Assembly: GCA_029262935.1 (NCBI GenBank)
Contig: JAJCYK010000531.1
Location: 1 to 6,119 of the forward strand
Direction: 5' to 3'
Origin: Cytophagales bacterium
GTDB taxonomy: Bacteria > Bacteroidota > Bacteroidia > Cytophagales > Cyclobacteriaceae
Length of the DNA stretch: 6,119 bases
Positions 1 to 6,119 of the stretch are shown piece by piece. A model generated the notes under the pieces. The model saw only the letters and a program-made list of their open reading frames with translations, ran no database searches and was not told the origin of the DNA. The position numbers and the translations under genes are program-made. The stretch's first letter is position 1. Each line of letters opens with the position of its first letter.

Positions 1-339
1 AACGGCCACTTTGAGCTTAACGTTTTCAAGCCCATGATGATTTATAATTTATTGAATAGCGCCAGTCTCTTGGGTGATGCTTGTGCATCCTTTAATAAGA
101 ATTGCGCCGCGGGTATTGAAGCCAATCTTGAAGTGATCAAAGAGAAACTAGAGAAGTCCTTAATGTTGGTTACCGCTTTGAATCCCCATATCGGGTACGA
201 GAACGCTGCCAAAATTGCTAAAAAAGCGCACAAGGAAGGGACCACGCTAAGAGAAGCAGCTGTTGACCTGGGTTTGGTGACCAATGAGCAATTTGATCAA
301 TGGGTCGACCCTATGGATATGATTGGGAGCCTCAAGTAA
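1..339 (+). CDS. fumC: Class II fumarate hydratase (fumarase C), C-terminal part
   Basis: This is the 3' end of a gene that begins outside the window; 112 codons are open from base 1 to a TAA at 337-339. Class II fumarases are cytoplasmic homotetramers that interconvert fumarate and malate in the TCA cycle. The first visible residues ([15 protein letters not shown]) are a conserved core helix segment of the fumarase/aspartase superfamily. [13 protein letters not shown] at about residues 30-42 and [14 protein letters not shown] at 53-66 match the fumarase C core and the start of its small C-terminal domain. That domain continues through [19 protein letters not shown] and ends in [13 protein letters not shown], the usual fumarase tail. 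The catalytic SS loop lies upstream and cannot be checked. The ATG at 34 is an internal methionine, not a start. Aspartase is the main alternative, but the tail reads as fumarase. Confidence 0.95.
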   Translation, partial: NGHFELNVFKPMMIYNLLNSASLLGDACASFNKNCAAGIEANLEVIKEKLEKSLMLVTALNPHIGYENAAKIAKKAHKEGTTLREAAVDLGLVTNEQFDQWVDPMDMIGSLK

Positions 340-376
340 ATTGGAAAACCATACGGCTATTTTACATATTGCCACA

Positions 377-384
377 TATTTTTG
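377..384 (+). promoter_or_regulatory. Candidate Bacteroidota -7 promoter element (TATTTTTG)
   Basis: TATTTTTG fits the Bacteroidota -7 consensus TAnnTTTG exactly and sits 32 bases before the ATG at 417. This would give a short leader for the SPOR-like gene. I see no TTG at the usual -33 spacing, so the promoter is supported by the -7 element alone. The fumC to SPOR-gene gap (340-416) has no convincing terminator hairpin, so read-through from fumC is also possible. Confidence 0.4.
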
Positions 385-416
385 TAGATTCGTAATTGTT
401 AACTAATCTTGGAATA

Positions 417-1013
417 ATGAAAAAATTAGTATTGTTATGCGGGTTGTTTACATTCTTAGGGTCTGGTGCCCTGTACGCACAGTTATCCAAAGCTGAGCTC
501 AAGGAATGGAAGAAAACTAAAAAGGCCATGGATCTTGAAGAATTCAAGACTATGATTGAAGAAAATAGCACGCTTAAGCAGCAAGTCAACCAAATGAGTG
601 GTGATTTCGCCAGTATGGAATCCGAAGTGCAGCAAAAGCGCGAAGAGGTCAGTTCCTTGCAAGCTAAAGTACAAAACCTAGAGCAAGACTTGGCTGAGGC
701 TCAAACCATGGATATAAGCGGGGATGAGCCAGTAAACAACACCAAAGTGGCCAAAGGTGTGGTATTTAAAGTGCAAATTGGAGCGTTTAGAAATAAAGAC
801 CTTTCTAAATATTTTAGTTCGAGCGATAACTTTGGAGGAGAAGTTGATCCTGATGGTACACAACGTTATACTTTAGGCAACTTTACTGATTACTGGCAAG
901 CTGATAAGTTCAAGAAATACTTGCGTGAGATGGGCGTAAAAGATGCCTGGATCGTACCTTATAAAGACGGTCGTCGGGTACCCATGAAAGACGTACTTGA
1001 AGGAGTGATCTAA
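417..1013 (+). CDS. Secreted coiled-coil protein with C-terminal SPOR-like domain
   Basis: A 198-residue protein. The N-terminus MKKLVLLCGLFTFLGSGALYAQ is a typical Sec signal peptide with likely cleavage after LYA, so the mature protein should be periplasmic or envelope-associated. Residues about 45-96 are charged and heptad-like (IEENSTLKQQVNQM, then VQQKREEVSSLQAKVQNLEQ), predicting a coiled coil. After a short acidic linker, residues 115-183 resemble a SPOR domain: FKVQIGAFRNKDLSKYF, then YTLGNFTDYWQADKFKKYL, then the final strand DAWIVPY. SPOR domains generally bind denuded peptidoglycan glycans; binding here is inference. Similar Bacteroidota proteins are sometimes named 'Ezrin/radixin/moesin family' because of the coiled coil, which is not a functional assignment. 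The ATG at 417 is preferred over an in-frame TTG at 396 because it starts exactly at the signal peptide. No lipobox is present; the Cys at residue 8 is too early. The gene is flanked by a candidate promoter and a strong terminator, so it is probably monocistronic or the last gene after fumC. Confidence 0.85.
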   Translation: MKKLVLLCGLFTFLGSGALYAQLSKAELKEWKKTKKAMDLEEFKTMIEENSTLKQQVNQMSGDFASMESEVQQKREEVSSLQAKVQNLEQDLAEAQTMDISGDEPVNNTKVAKGVVFKVQIGAFRNKDLSKYFSSSDNFGGEVDPDGTQRYTLGNFTDYWQADKFKKYLREMGVKDAWIVPYKDGRRVPMKDVLEGVI

Positions 1014-1040
1014 TATTCCATTAAAATATTGATAGTCAGT

Positions 1041-1072
1041 AAAAAGCAGTGCTAAAATGTACTGCTTTTTTT
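1041..1072 (+). terminator. Intrinsic terminator after the SPOR-like gene
   Basis: AAAAAGCAGT (1041-1050) and ACTGCTTTTT (1061-1070) form a perfect 10-bp inverted repeat. It can extend inward by one G-U and one C-G pair, leaving a six-base loop. The T run continues to 1072, giving seven T in a row. This is 27 bases after the stop codon of the SPOR-like gene and separates it from rmuC. The A tract on the 5' side means it could also act on the opposite strand, though no - strand gene points into it. Confidence 0.88.
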
Positions 1073-1098
1073 ATTCTCTCCGTTATTACATTGTTAAA

Positions 1099-1103
1099 AG
1101 GTG
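1099..1103 (+). promoter_or_regulatory. Ribosome binding site deciding the rmuC start
   Basis: AGGTG ends five bases before the ATG at 1109 and is preceded by an A run. It is a better Shine-Dalgarno match than most starts in this window have. It supports 1109 over the in-frame GTG at 1049, which lies inside the terminator stem. Confidence 0.55.
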
Positions 1104-1108
1104 TATTT

Positions 1109-2419
1109 ATGGAGTTTATATTCTTATTATCCGGTTTAATTATCGGTGTGACCTGTACCTATTTGGTATGGCGAAGTACTACGAGCAGCGTGATGACCAA
1201 GGAGCAATACCTTGATCTCGACAAAGAGAAATGCCTCATTTCAGATCGGTACAAGTCTGTAAAGGAGCAATATGACAAGCTTCAGGAAGCTTATAAAGAA
1301 CGGGAGTTTTCAGAGCTGGATTTACGAGCAAACCTGGCTCGTTTCGAAACGGAAAAGCGGGCCCTGCAAGATAAATTGTCCAGTGAACGATTACGGCAAG
1401 AGGAAATTCATCAGCGCTATGCTACTCAATTTGAAAACCTCGCGCAGCGGCTAATTCAAAGAAATGTGCATCAGCTTACCGACATGAATGAAGAGAAATT
1501 GAATACCGTGTTGGGACCGTTGAAACAGAAGATACAATCTTTTGAAAGTCGCATTGAGGCCACCCATCAGGAGCATACTGTGGGCAGTAAGTTATTACAG
1601 CAGGAAGTGCATCGATTGGCACAATTAAATCATCAGATTTCAGAAGATGCTCGAAATTTAACTCAGGCCCTAAAAGGAAATAATAAAACCCAAGGACTGT
1701 GGGGAGAGGTGGTGTTGGAGCGAATTCTGGATAGTAGTGGCTTACAAAAGGGGCAGGAATTCTTTACCCAAGGGAATGGCCTGAAGTTGACTAATGAAGA
1801 AGGGAAAAGTCAAAAGCCAGATGTCATTGTAATGCTGCCGGAAAAAAAGCACATCATCATAGATGCGAAGGTTTCTTTAAAAGCGTATGAAGCCTATATC
1901 AATTCAGATGACGAAATTCTTCAGGCCCAACAATTAAAATTGCACATGCATTCACTAAAAGGTCACGTCAACAATTTAAGTGAGAAGTACTATCAAAAAC
2001 TAGATCAATTGAGGAGTTTGGACTTTGTGCTCATGTTTCTTCCAGTAGAAGGCAGCTTGAGTATCGCTTTACAATCCGACCAGCAAGATCTCTTAACCTA
2101 TGCTTGGGAAAGAAAAGTAATATTAGTCACGCCTACCACTTTGTTGGCTACGTTGAAGACCATTTCGTTTCTCTGGCGCAATGAGAAACAACATGTAAAT
2201 GCTTTACAAATTGCCCGGGAAGGTGGACGAATTTACGATAAACTATGTGGAATGGTTACCGATCTTAATCAATTGGGTAAAGGATTAGGACAAGCTCAAA
2301 AGATGTACGATCTATCTATGAATAAGCTGGCCAATGGCAAAGGAAATCTAGTGTCGAGGGCCCGAAAACTTAAAGAACTTGGGGTGGATACCCATAAAAG
2401 GTTGCCCCACACAGCCTAG
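1109..2419 (+). CDS. rmuC: DNA recombination protein RmuC family
   Basis: A 436-residue protein, close to the usual family size. RmuC was identified in E. coli as limiting inversions at short inverted repeats and is thought to be a nuclease of the PD-(D/E)XK type; its exact biochemistry is poorly known. Residues 2-20 (FIFLLSGLIIGVTCTYLVW region) form an N-terminal membrane anchor. About 35-115 is a long charged coiled coil. The conserved C-terminal domain starts near 188. It shows GLWGE (196-200), KPDVIV (236-241) and IIIDAKVSL (249-257), where D238, D252 and K254 fit the PD...DAK nuclease core. FLPVEG (310-315) and TPTTLLATLKTI (341-352) are further family blocks. The GTG at 1049 would add 20 residues in front of a complete membrane anchor and lies in the terminator, so ATG 1109 is chosen. 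With a terminator just upstream, rmuC needs its own promoter, probably within 1073-1108 or overlapping the terminator; I cannot point to a clear one. Its TAG stop abuts the stop of the small - strand ORF. Confidence 0.94.
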   Translation: MEFIFLLSGLIIGVTCTYLVWRSTTSSVMTKEQYLDLDKEKCLISDRYKSVKEQYDKLQEAYKEREFSELDLRANLARFETEKRALQDKLSSERLRQEEIHQRYATQFENLAQRLIQRNVHQLTDMNEEKLNTVLGPLKQKIQSFESRIEATHQEHTVGSKLLQQEVHRLAQLNHQISEDARNLTQALKGNNKTQGLWGEVVLERILDSSGLQKGQEFFTQGNGLKLTNEEGKSQKPDVIVMLPEKKHIIIDAKVSLKAYEAYINSDDEILQAQQLKLHMHSLKGHVNNLSEKYYQKLDQLRSLDFVLMFLPVEGSLSIALQSDQQDLLTYAWERKVILVTPTTLLATLKTISFLWRNEKQHVNALQIAREGGRIYDKLCGMVTDLNQLGKGLGQAQKMYDLSMNKLANGKGNLVSRARKLKELGVDTHKRLPHTA

Positions 2420-2533
2420 CTATAGGTAAAAAACGATTACCAAAATAAACAAGATGATCATCACCAAATACATGATGACATCAACTCGAATATACGGTTT
2501 CCATCGTTGATATTGTTCCTTGAGTTTTTTCAA
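2420..2533 (-). CDS. Small single-pass membrane protein (37 aa), unrecognised
   Basis: An open frame on the - strand fills most of the rmuC-recJ gap. From a TTG at 2533-2531 it encodes 37 residues ending at a TAG (2422-2420). The N-terminus MKKLKEQYQRWKPYIRVD is basic and aromatic. It is followed by an uninterrupted hydrophobic stretch, roughly residues 19-37 (starting VIMYLVMIILF), and the protein ends right after it. This is the layout of a small inner-membrane protein with its positive end in the cytoplasm. The frame closes with a TAA upstream at 2563-2561 and has no ATG or GTG before the membrane segment, so the TTG start is inferred; an in-frame ATG at 2473 would leave only 17 residues. 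No strong Shine-Dalgarno is seen, as is common in Bacteroidota. Its stop directly abuts the convergent rmuC stop. I do not recognise a named family and assign no function. It could be a chance frame, but the residue pattern argues against that. Confidence 0.5.
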   Translation of the reverse strand: MKKLKEQYQRWKPYIRVDVIMYLVMIILFILVIVFYL

Positions 2534-2612
2534 AACAAATAGGTTCCGTGTTACCTCAATTTAAAAATATTATATTTTAAGTTTACACTGGTAATTTGTT
2601 ATTTTACAGGGC
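2534..2612. promoter_or_regulatory. AT-rich divergent promoter region upstream of recJ
   Basis: This 79-base stretch lies between the TTG of the small - strand ORF and the recJ ATG and should carry the start signals of both. It is very AT-rich around 2558-2580. TAATTTG at 2592-2598, 14 bases before the recJ ATG, resembles the TAnnTTTG -7 element but with one base fewer, and no TTG is found at a -33 position. No exact promoter match was seen for either direction, so the call rests on position and composition. Confidence 0.3.
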
Positions 2613-4316
2613 ATGCAGAAAAAATGGGAACAAAAGCCATCCACCGATCCATTCAAAGTTGAATCATTCGCAAAAGAGTTAAGTATCAATGAAAAACTAG
2701 CAACAATCTTGTTGCAAAGGGATATTGATACCTTTCAAAAGGCCAAAGATTTTTTTAGACCCTCCTTAGAGCATCTCCATGATCCTTTTCTCATGAAAGA
2801 CATGCAAAAAGCGGTGGATAGGATTCGATTGGCGATGACTAACGAAGAGAAGATCCTAATCTATGGTGACTATGATGTGGACGGGACCACCTCTGTGGCA
2901 CTGGTTTACGGGTTCCTGAGCAAACAGTACGACCATTTGGATTATTACATTCCAGACCGGTATACTGAAGGGTATGGTCTCTCTCAACAAGCCGTTACTT
3001 GGGCGTCTGAAAACGACTTTAAACTTGTTATTACTTTGGACTGTGGCATTAAGGCAAACGACTTAATAGCCCAAGGGAAGGAGTTAGGGTTGGACTTTGT
3101 TATTTGCGATCACCACTTACCTGGGGATCAATTGCCTGCCGCGGTGGCGATTTTGGATCCCAAACAATCGGATTGCAAATATCCTTATGATGAGTTATCT
3201 GGTTGTGGCGTAGGTTTTAAATTGATCCAGGCCTACTGTATAGATCAGGACATTCCCCAAGAAGTAACCTATGGCTATCTAGACCTTGTGGCTGTTAGTA
3301 TTGCCGCTGACCTGGTGCCAATTACTGGAGAAAATAGAGTATTGGCGTATTATGGCTTAAGAATTTTAAACAAAAATCCCCGACCTGGACTCAAGGCCTT
3401 AATAGAGGTTAGTAAGATCAAAGGAAAGGTAACCATAACCGAAGTGGTTTTCGGGATTGCCCCCAGAATCAACGCGGCCGGACGCATTGATCATGCAAAA
3501 ACGGCTGTTCAGCTACTATTAGCAGAAGCAATGGAAGCAGCTCAACCCTGGGCCATAAAAGTAAATGAAAAGAACAGTACTCGTAAGAAGGTAGATGCTA
3601 GTATTACAGTAGAAGCTTTGGCCATGATCGAGGGAAACGTGGAATCACCTGAAGCAAAAAGTACCGTTTTATATAAGGAAGATTGGCACAAAGGTGTGAT
3701 AGGAATCGTAGCTTCTCGATGTATTGAAAAATATTACCGGCCTACGATCATTCTCACTGAATCTCAAGACAAAGCTACGGGTTCAGCCCGGTCTGTAGCA
3801 GGATTTGATATCTATGAAGCTATTGCGTCTTGCTCTGATCTTTTAGATGCCTATGGGGGTCACAAATATGCTGCAGGGCTTACTTTACCACTGAACAAGG
3901 TTTCACAATTTCAGAAAAGATTTGAGCAGGTAGTATCTACCACTATAACTAAGGAAATGCTAACTCCTTTGTTATCCATTGACTTAGCCGTGGAGATTGA
4001 GGATCTTAATGAAAAGTTTTACAACATTCTGAGGCAAATGGGCCCTTTTGGCCCAGGTAACAGGACACCAGTATTGGTCTCATGCAATTTGCAGGCTTAT
4101 TCCAAAGCCCGTGTTTTGAAAGAGGAACACCTTAAATTTAGGGTTAAATCTGAAACAGGACACTACTTCGATGGAGTAGCATTTGGCATGGCACGTTATG
4201 TTGAGGATATTAATCAAGGTGCGGTTTTTGATTTAGCTTATACTTTAGAAATGAACGAATTTCGTGGGGAAAGATCATTGCAACTGATGGTGAAGGATAT
4301 TAAAATACAAGGATGA
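2613..4316 (+). CDS. recJ: Single-stranded-DNA-specific exonuclease RecJ
   Basis: A complete 567-residue RecJ, close to the E. coli length. RecJ degrades single-stranded DNA 5' to 3' in recombinational, mismatch and base-excision repair, using two metal ions. The DHH phosphoesterase motifs are all visible: GDYDVDG (85-91), LDCG (142-145), DHH (166-168) and the [13 protein letters not shown] block (224-236). The DHHA1 domain shows [10 protein letters not shown] (361-370), [15 protein letters not shown] (389-403) and GGHKYAAG (415-422). The last 110 or so residues form the RecJ OB-fold region, including [12 protein letters not shown] (476-487). No key residue is missing, so the enzyme should be active. 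ATG 2613 is chosen because the N-terminus ([19 protein letters not shown]) and [15 protein letters not shown] match the normal RecJ start. The Shine-Dalgarno is poor. The TGA stop overlaps the lptB start in ATGA, so recJ heads an operon with lptB and the GH3 gene. Confidence 0.97.
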   Translation: MQKKWEQKPSTDPFKVESFAKELSINEKLATILLQRDIDTFQKAKDFFRPSLEHLHDPFLMKDMQKAVDRIRLAMTNEEKILIYGDYDVDGTTSVALVYGFLSKQYDHLDYYIPDRYTEGYGLSQQAVTWASENDFKLVITLDCGIKANDLIAQGKELGLDFVICDHHLPGDQLPAAVAILDPKQSDCKYPYDELSGCGVGFKLIQAYCIDQDIPQEVTYGYLDLVAVSIAADLVPITGENRVLAYYGLRILNKNPRPGLKALIEVSKIKGKVTITEVVFGIAPRINAAGRIDHAKTAVQLLLAEAMEAAQPWAIKVNEKNSTRKKVDASITVEALAMIEGNVESPEAKSTVLYKEDWHKGVIGIVASRCIEKYYRPTIILTESQDKATGSARSVAGFDIYEAIASCSDLLDAYGGHKYAAGLTLPLNKVSQFQKRFEQVVSTTITKEMLTPLLSIDLAVEIEDLNEKFYNILRQMGPFGPGNRTPVLVSCNLQAYSKARVLKEEHLKFRVKSETGHYFDGVAFGMARYVEDINQGAVFDLAYTLEMNEFRGERSLQLMVKDIKIQG

Positions 4317-5044
4317 AATTACAAGCCGACGATTTAGTAAAGACCTATGCGAAACGTACCGTAGTAAATCACGTGTCCGTGGCCGTCGAACAGGGAGAGA
4401 TTGTAGGATTGTTGGGTCCTAATGGTGCAGGTAAGACCACTACATTTTATATGATTGTTGGACTAATCAAACCCAACGATGGCCAGATATTTTTGGATGG
4501 AGAAAACATCACAGATTTACCTATGTACCGCAGAGCCCAACGAGGCATCGGTTATCTGGCACAGGAACCGTCTGTATTTAGGACCTTAACAGTGAAAGAA
4601 AACTTGATGGCCGTATTGGAAATGACGGACCTGTCCAAAGACGATCAACAGCAGAGAATGGAAGAGCTGTTAGATGAATTTAGCTTAGGCCATGTTCGTA
4701 ATAATAAAGGTATGGTGCTATCTGGAGGCGAAAGAAGGCGTACGGAAATTGCCCGAGCCTTGGCGGTAAATCCGAGTTTTGTACTGTTGGACGAACCTTT
4801 TGCCGGTGTAGATCCAATTGCCGTCGAAGAAATCCAAAGTATTGTAGCAAAATTAAGAGAAAAGAATATTGGCATCTTGATCACGGACCACAATGTAAAT
4901 GAAACCTTGTCCATCACGGATCGGGCATATATCATGACTGAAGGAAATCTATTAAAAGCAGGGACGGCGGAGGAACTGGCCAACGACGAACAAGTAAGAA
5001 GAGTTTATCTGGGTCAGCACTTCGAACTTAAAAGGAAAATTTGA
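4313..5044 (+). CDS. lptB: LPS export ABC transporter ATP-binding protein LptB
   Basis: A 243-residue ABC ATPase. LptB2 sits on the cytoplasmic face of the LptFG complex and powers lipopolysaccharide extraction from the inner membrane towards LptC, LptA and LptD. Visible motifs are Walker A GPNGAGKT (35-42), the Q-loop in YLAQEPSVF (Q84), signature LSGGE (136-140), Walker B FVLLDE (156-161, catalytic E161), the D-loop and the H-loop in ITDHNV (H193). The LptB-type features [27 protein letters not shown] and [15 protein letters not shown] distinguish it from LivF/LivG-type amino-acid transport ATPases. The size is normal and all catalytic residues are present. Its ATG overlaps the recJ TGA by four bases (ATGA), and its own TGA is followed at once by the next ATG. 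LptF, LptG and LptC are not in the window, consistent with scattered lpt genes. Its presence implies a Gram-negative outer membrane with LPS. Confidence 0.95.
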   Translation: MKLQADDLVKTYAKRTVVNHVSVAVEQGEIVGLLGPNGAGKTTTFYMIVGLIKPNDGQIFLDGENITDLPMYRRAQRGIGYLAQEPSVFRTLTVKENLMAVLEMTDLSKDDQQQRMEELLDEFSLGHVRNNKGMVLSGGERRRTEIARALAVNPSFVLLDEPFAGVDPIAVEEIQSIVAKLREKNIGILITDHNVNETLSITDRAYIMTEGNLLKAGTAEELANDEQVRRVYLGQHFELKRKI

Positions 5045-6119
5045 ATGGCTCTAATAAACTCCATATTAACCTGGGTAATGAAAAAACGGATTCACGAAGT
5101 GGAACTGTTTATGAAACATCCTGTGGAGGTACAAAACGAGTTATTTGAGAAGCTTTTGAAGCAGGCTAAGGCCACTGAATATGGAAAAAAGTACCACTTT
5201 TCATCTATTAAAAATGCTCGAGAATACGCAGAAAGAGTACCATTGGTAAATTATGAATCCCTTTTCCCATACATATCCAGAATTATGAAAGGGGAGCAAA
5301 ATATTTTATGGCCCAGCGAGATCAGATGGTTTGCCAAGTCCTCTGGGACTACTAATGCGAAAAGTAAATTTATTCCTGTATCTCCAGAAGCTTTGGAAGA
5401 CTGCCATTTCAAAGGAGGCAAAGATTTGATTTCAATTTATGTCAACAACCATCCAAACACCAAGGTTTTTGATGGTAAGGGACTGGCTATTGGAGGAAGT
5501 CAGCAAATCAATGAGTTTGACTCCAACGCGAATTCTTACTATGGAGATGTTTCTGCAGTGATCATGAAAAACTTGCCCTTGTGGGCACAATTCGTGCGCA
5601 CACCAAGTTTGGAAATTGCTCTAATGGATGAATGGGAAGAAAAAATTGATCGTATGGCGGAAGCCACTGCCAATGAAAACGTAACCAGCATTAGCGGCGT
5701 TCCTACTTGGACCATACTTTTGTTGCAGCGCATATTGGAAGTAAAATCTGCAAAGACCATAAATGAGGTTTGGCCTAACCTGGAGGTTTTTCTCCATGGA
5801 GCGGTGGCCTTTACACCTTACCGATCCTTGTTTGAGTCTTTAATTGGCAAACCAAACATGCGATACTTTGAGACGTACAATGCTTCTGAGGGGTTTTTTG
5901 GTATACAAGATAGGTCTCAATCGGAGGAGTTATTGCTAATGCTTGATTATGGTATATTCTATGAGTTTATTCCTTTTAAACACATAGAGGAAGAAAATCC
6001 TCCCACTATTGGTTTGGAGCAAGTAGAACTGGGTAAAACTTATGCCATGGTAATCTCTACCAATGCTGGCTTGTGGCGGTATCAAATTGGCGACACGATT
6101 AGGTTCACCTGTGTAGATC
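5045..6119 (+). CDS. GH3 auxin-responsive promoter family protein, 5' part
   Basis: The frame is open from the ATG at 5045 to the window end: 358 codons plus one base. Family members are typically near 500 residues, so about 70% is present. GH3 proteins belong to the ANL superfamily of adenylate-forming enzymes. In plants they conjugate auxin or jasmonate to amino acids via an acyl-adenylate; the substrate of the bacterial members is generally unknown, and none is claimed here. The family motifs are clear: the ATP P-loop SSGTT (99-103) after IRWFAKS, the SGVPTW block (217-222), an adenine-binding segment YFETYNASEG (274-283), and WRYQIGDTI (344-352), where D350 is the expected ribose-binding aspartate. 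There is no signal peptide, so it should be cytoplasmic. The ATG immediately follows the lptB stop, and AAAGGA at 5031-5036 is a fair ribosome binding site with eight bases of spacing, so it is co-transcribed with lptB and recJ. No frameshift is seen. Confidence 0.92.
   Translation, partial: MALINSILTWVMKKRIHEVELFMKHPVEVQNELFEKLLKQAKATEYGKKYHFSSIKNAREYAERVPLVNYESLFPYISRIMKGEQNILWPSEIRWFAKSSGTTNAKSKFIPVSPEALEDCHFKGGKDLISIYVNNHPNTKVFDGKGLAIGGSQQINEFDSNANSYYGDVSAVIMKNLPLWAQFVRTPSLEIALMDEWEEKIDRMAEATANENVTSISGVPTWTILLLQRILEVKSAKTINEVWPNLEVFLHGAVAFTPYRSLFESLIGKPNMRYFETYNASEGFFGIQDRSQSEELLLMLDYGIFYEFIPFKHIEEENPPTIGLEQVELGKTYAMVISTNAGLWRYQIGDTIRFTCVD

Noticed and set aside
396..416. In-frame TTG start at 396 for the SPOR-like protein
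   Set aside because: It would place seven residues (MLTNLGI) before a textbook signal peptide starting MKKLVLL. ATG 417 is the better start.
2425..2441. Short inverted repeat GGTAA/TTACC after rmuC as a terminator
   Set aside because: Only a five-bp stem, with no T run following it on either strand, and it lies inside the small - strand ORF.
2453..2462. Perfect palindrome GATGATCATC as an operator
   Set aside because: It is a single copy inside the membrane segment of the small ORF, far from either start, and explainable by its Met-Ile-Ile codons.
2536..2541. TATTTG on the - strand as a -7 element for the small ORF
   Set aside because: It sits only two bases before the proposed TTG start, so transcription would begin inside the coding frame, and its match to TAnnTTTG is incomplete.
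4645..4983. 112-codon open frame on the - strand opposite lptB
   Set aside because: It lies wholly inside the unmistakable lptB gene, and its translation (serine-rich, low complexity) resembles no known protein; it is an antisense shadow.
5539..5760. 73-codon open frame on the - strand opposite the GH3 gene
   Set aside because: The + strand carries continuous conserved GH3 motifs across this stretch, so the - strand frame is a shadow.

Overview
The window is an ordinary-looking core-genome segment of a Bacteroidota bacterium, most likely of the Flavobacteriia/Cytophagia type. Three things point there: the protein styles (a class II fumarase tail, a coiled-coil plus SPOR-like envelope protein, a bacterial GH3-family protein), the weak or absent Shine-Dalgarno sequences before most starts, and a TAnnTTTG-type -7 promoter element before the second gene. 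The DNA is moderately AT-rich, and nothing stands out in composition as recently acquired. All large genes lie on the + strand.

Layout. Positions 1-339 are the last 112 codons of fumarase (fumC). A 77-base gap with a candidate -7 element leads into 417-1013, a secreted 198-residue protein with a coiled coil and a C-terminal SPOR-like domain. A strong intrinsic terminator follows (1041-1072). Then comes rmuC (1109-2419), a membrane-anchored protein of the RmuC nuclease-like family. The 193-base gap between rmuC and recJ carries a likely 37-residue single-pass membrane protein on the - strand (2420-2533), whose stop codon directly abuts the rmuC stop. The rest is a tight + strand operon. recJ (2613-4316, single-strand exonuclease) overlaps lptB (4313-5044, ATPase of the LPS exporter) by four bases, and lptB directly abuts a GH3-family adenylate-forming enzyme (5045 to beyond the window end).

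Functionally the region mixes central metabolism (fumarase), DNA maintenance (RmuC, RecJ) and the cell envelope (SPOR-like protein, LptB, the small membrane protein). RecJ and LptB have unrelated roles but appear to be translationally coupled. I found no mobile element, CRISPR array, tRNA, rRNA or clear novel system. The item most worth a second look is the small membrane-protein ORF between rmuC and recJ.
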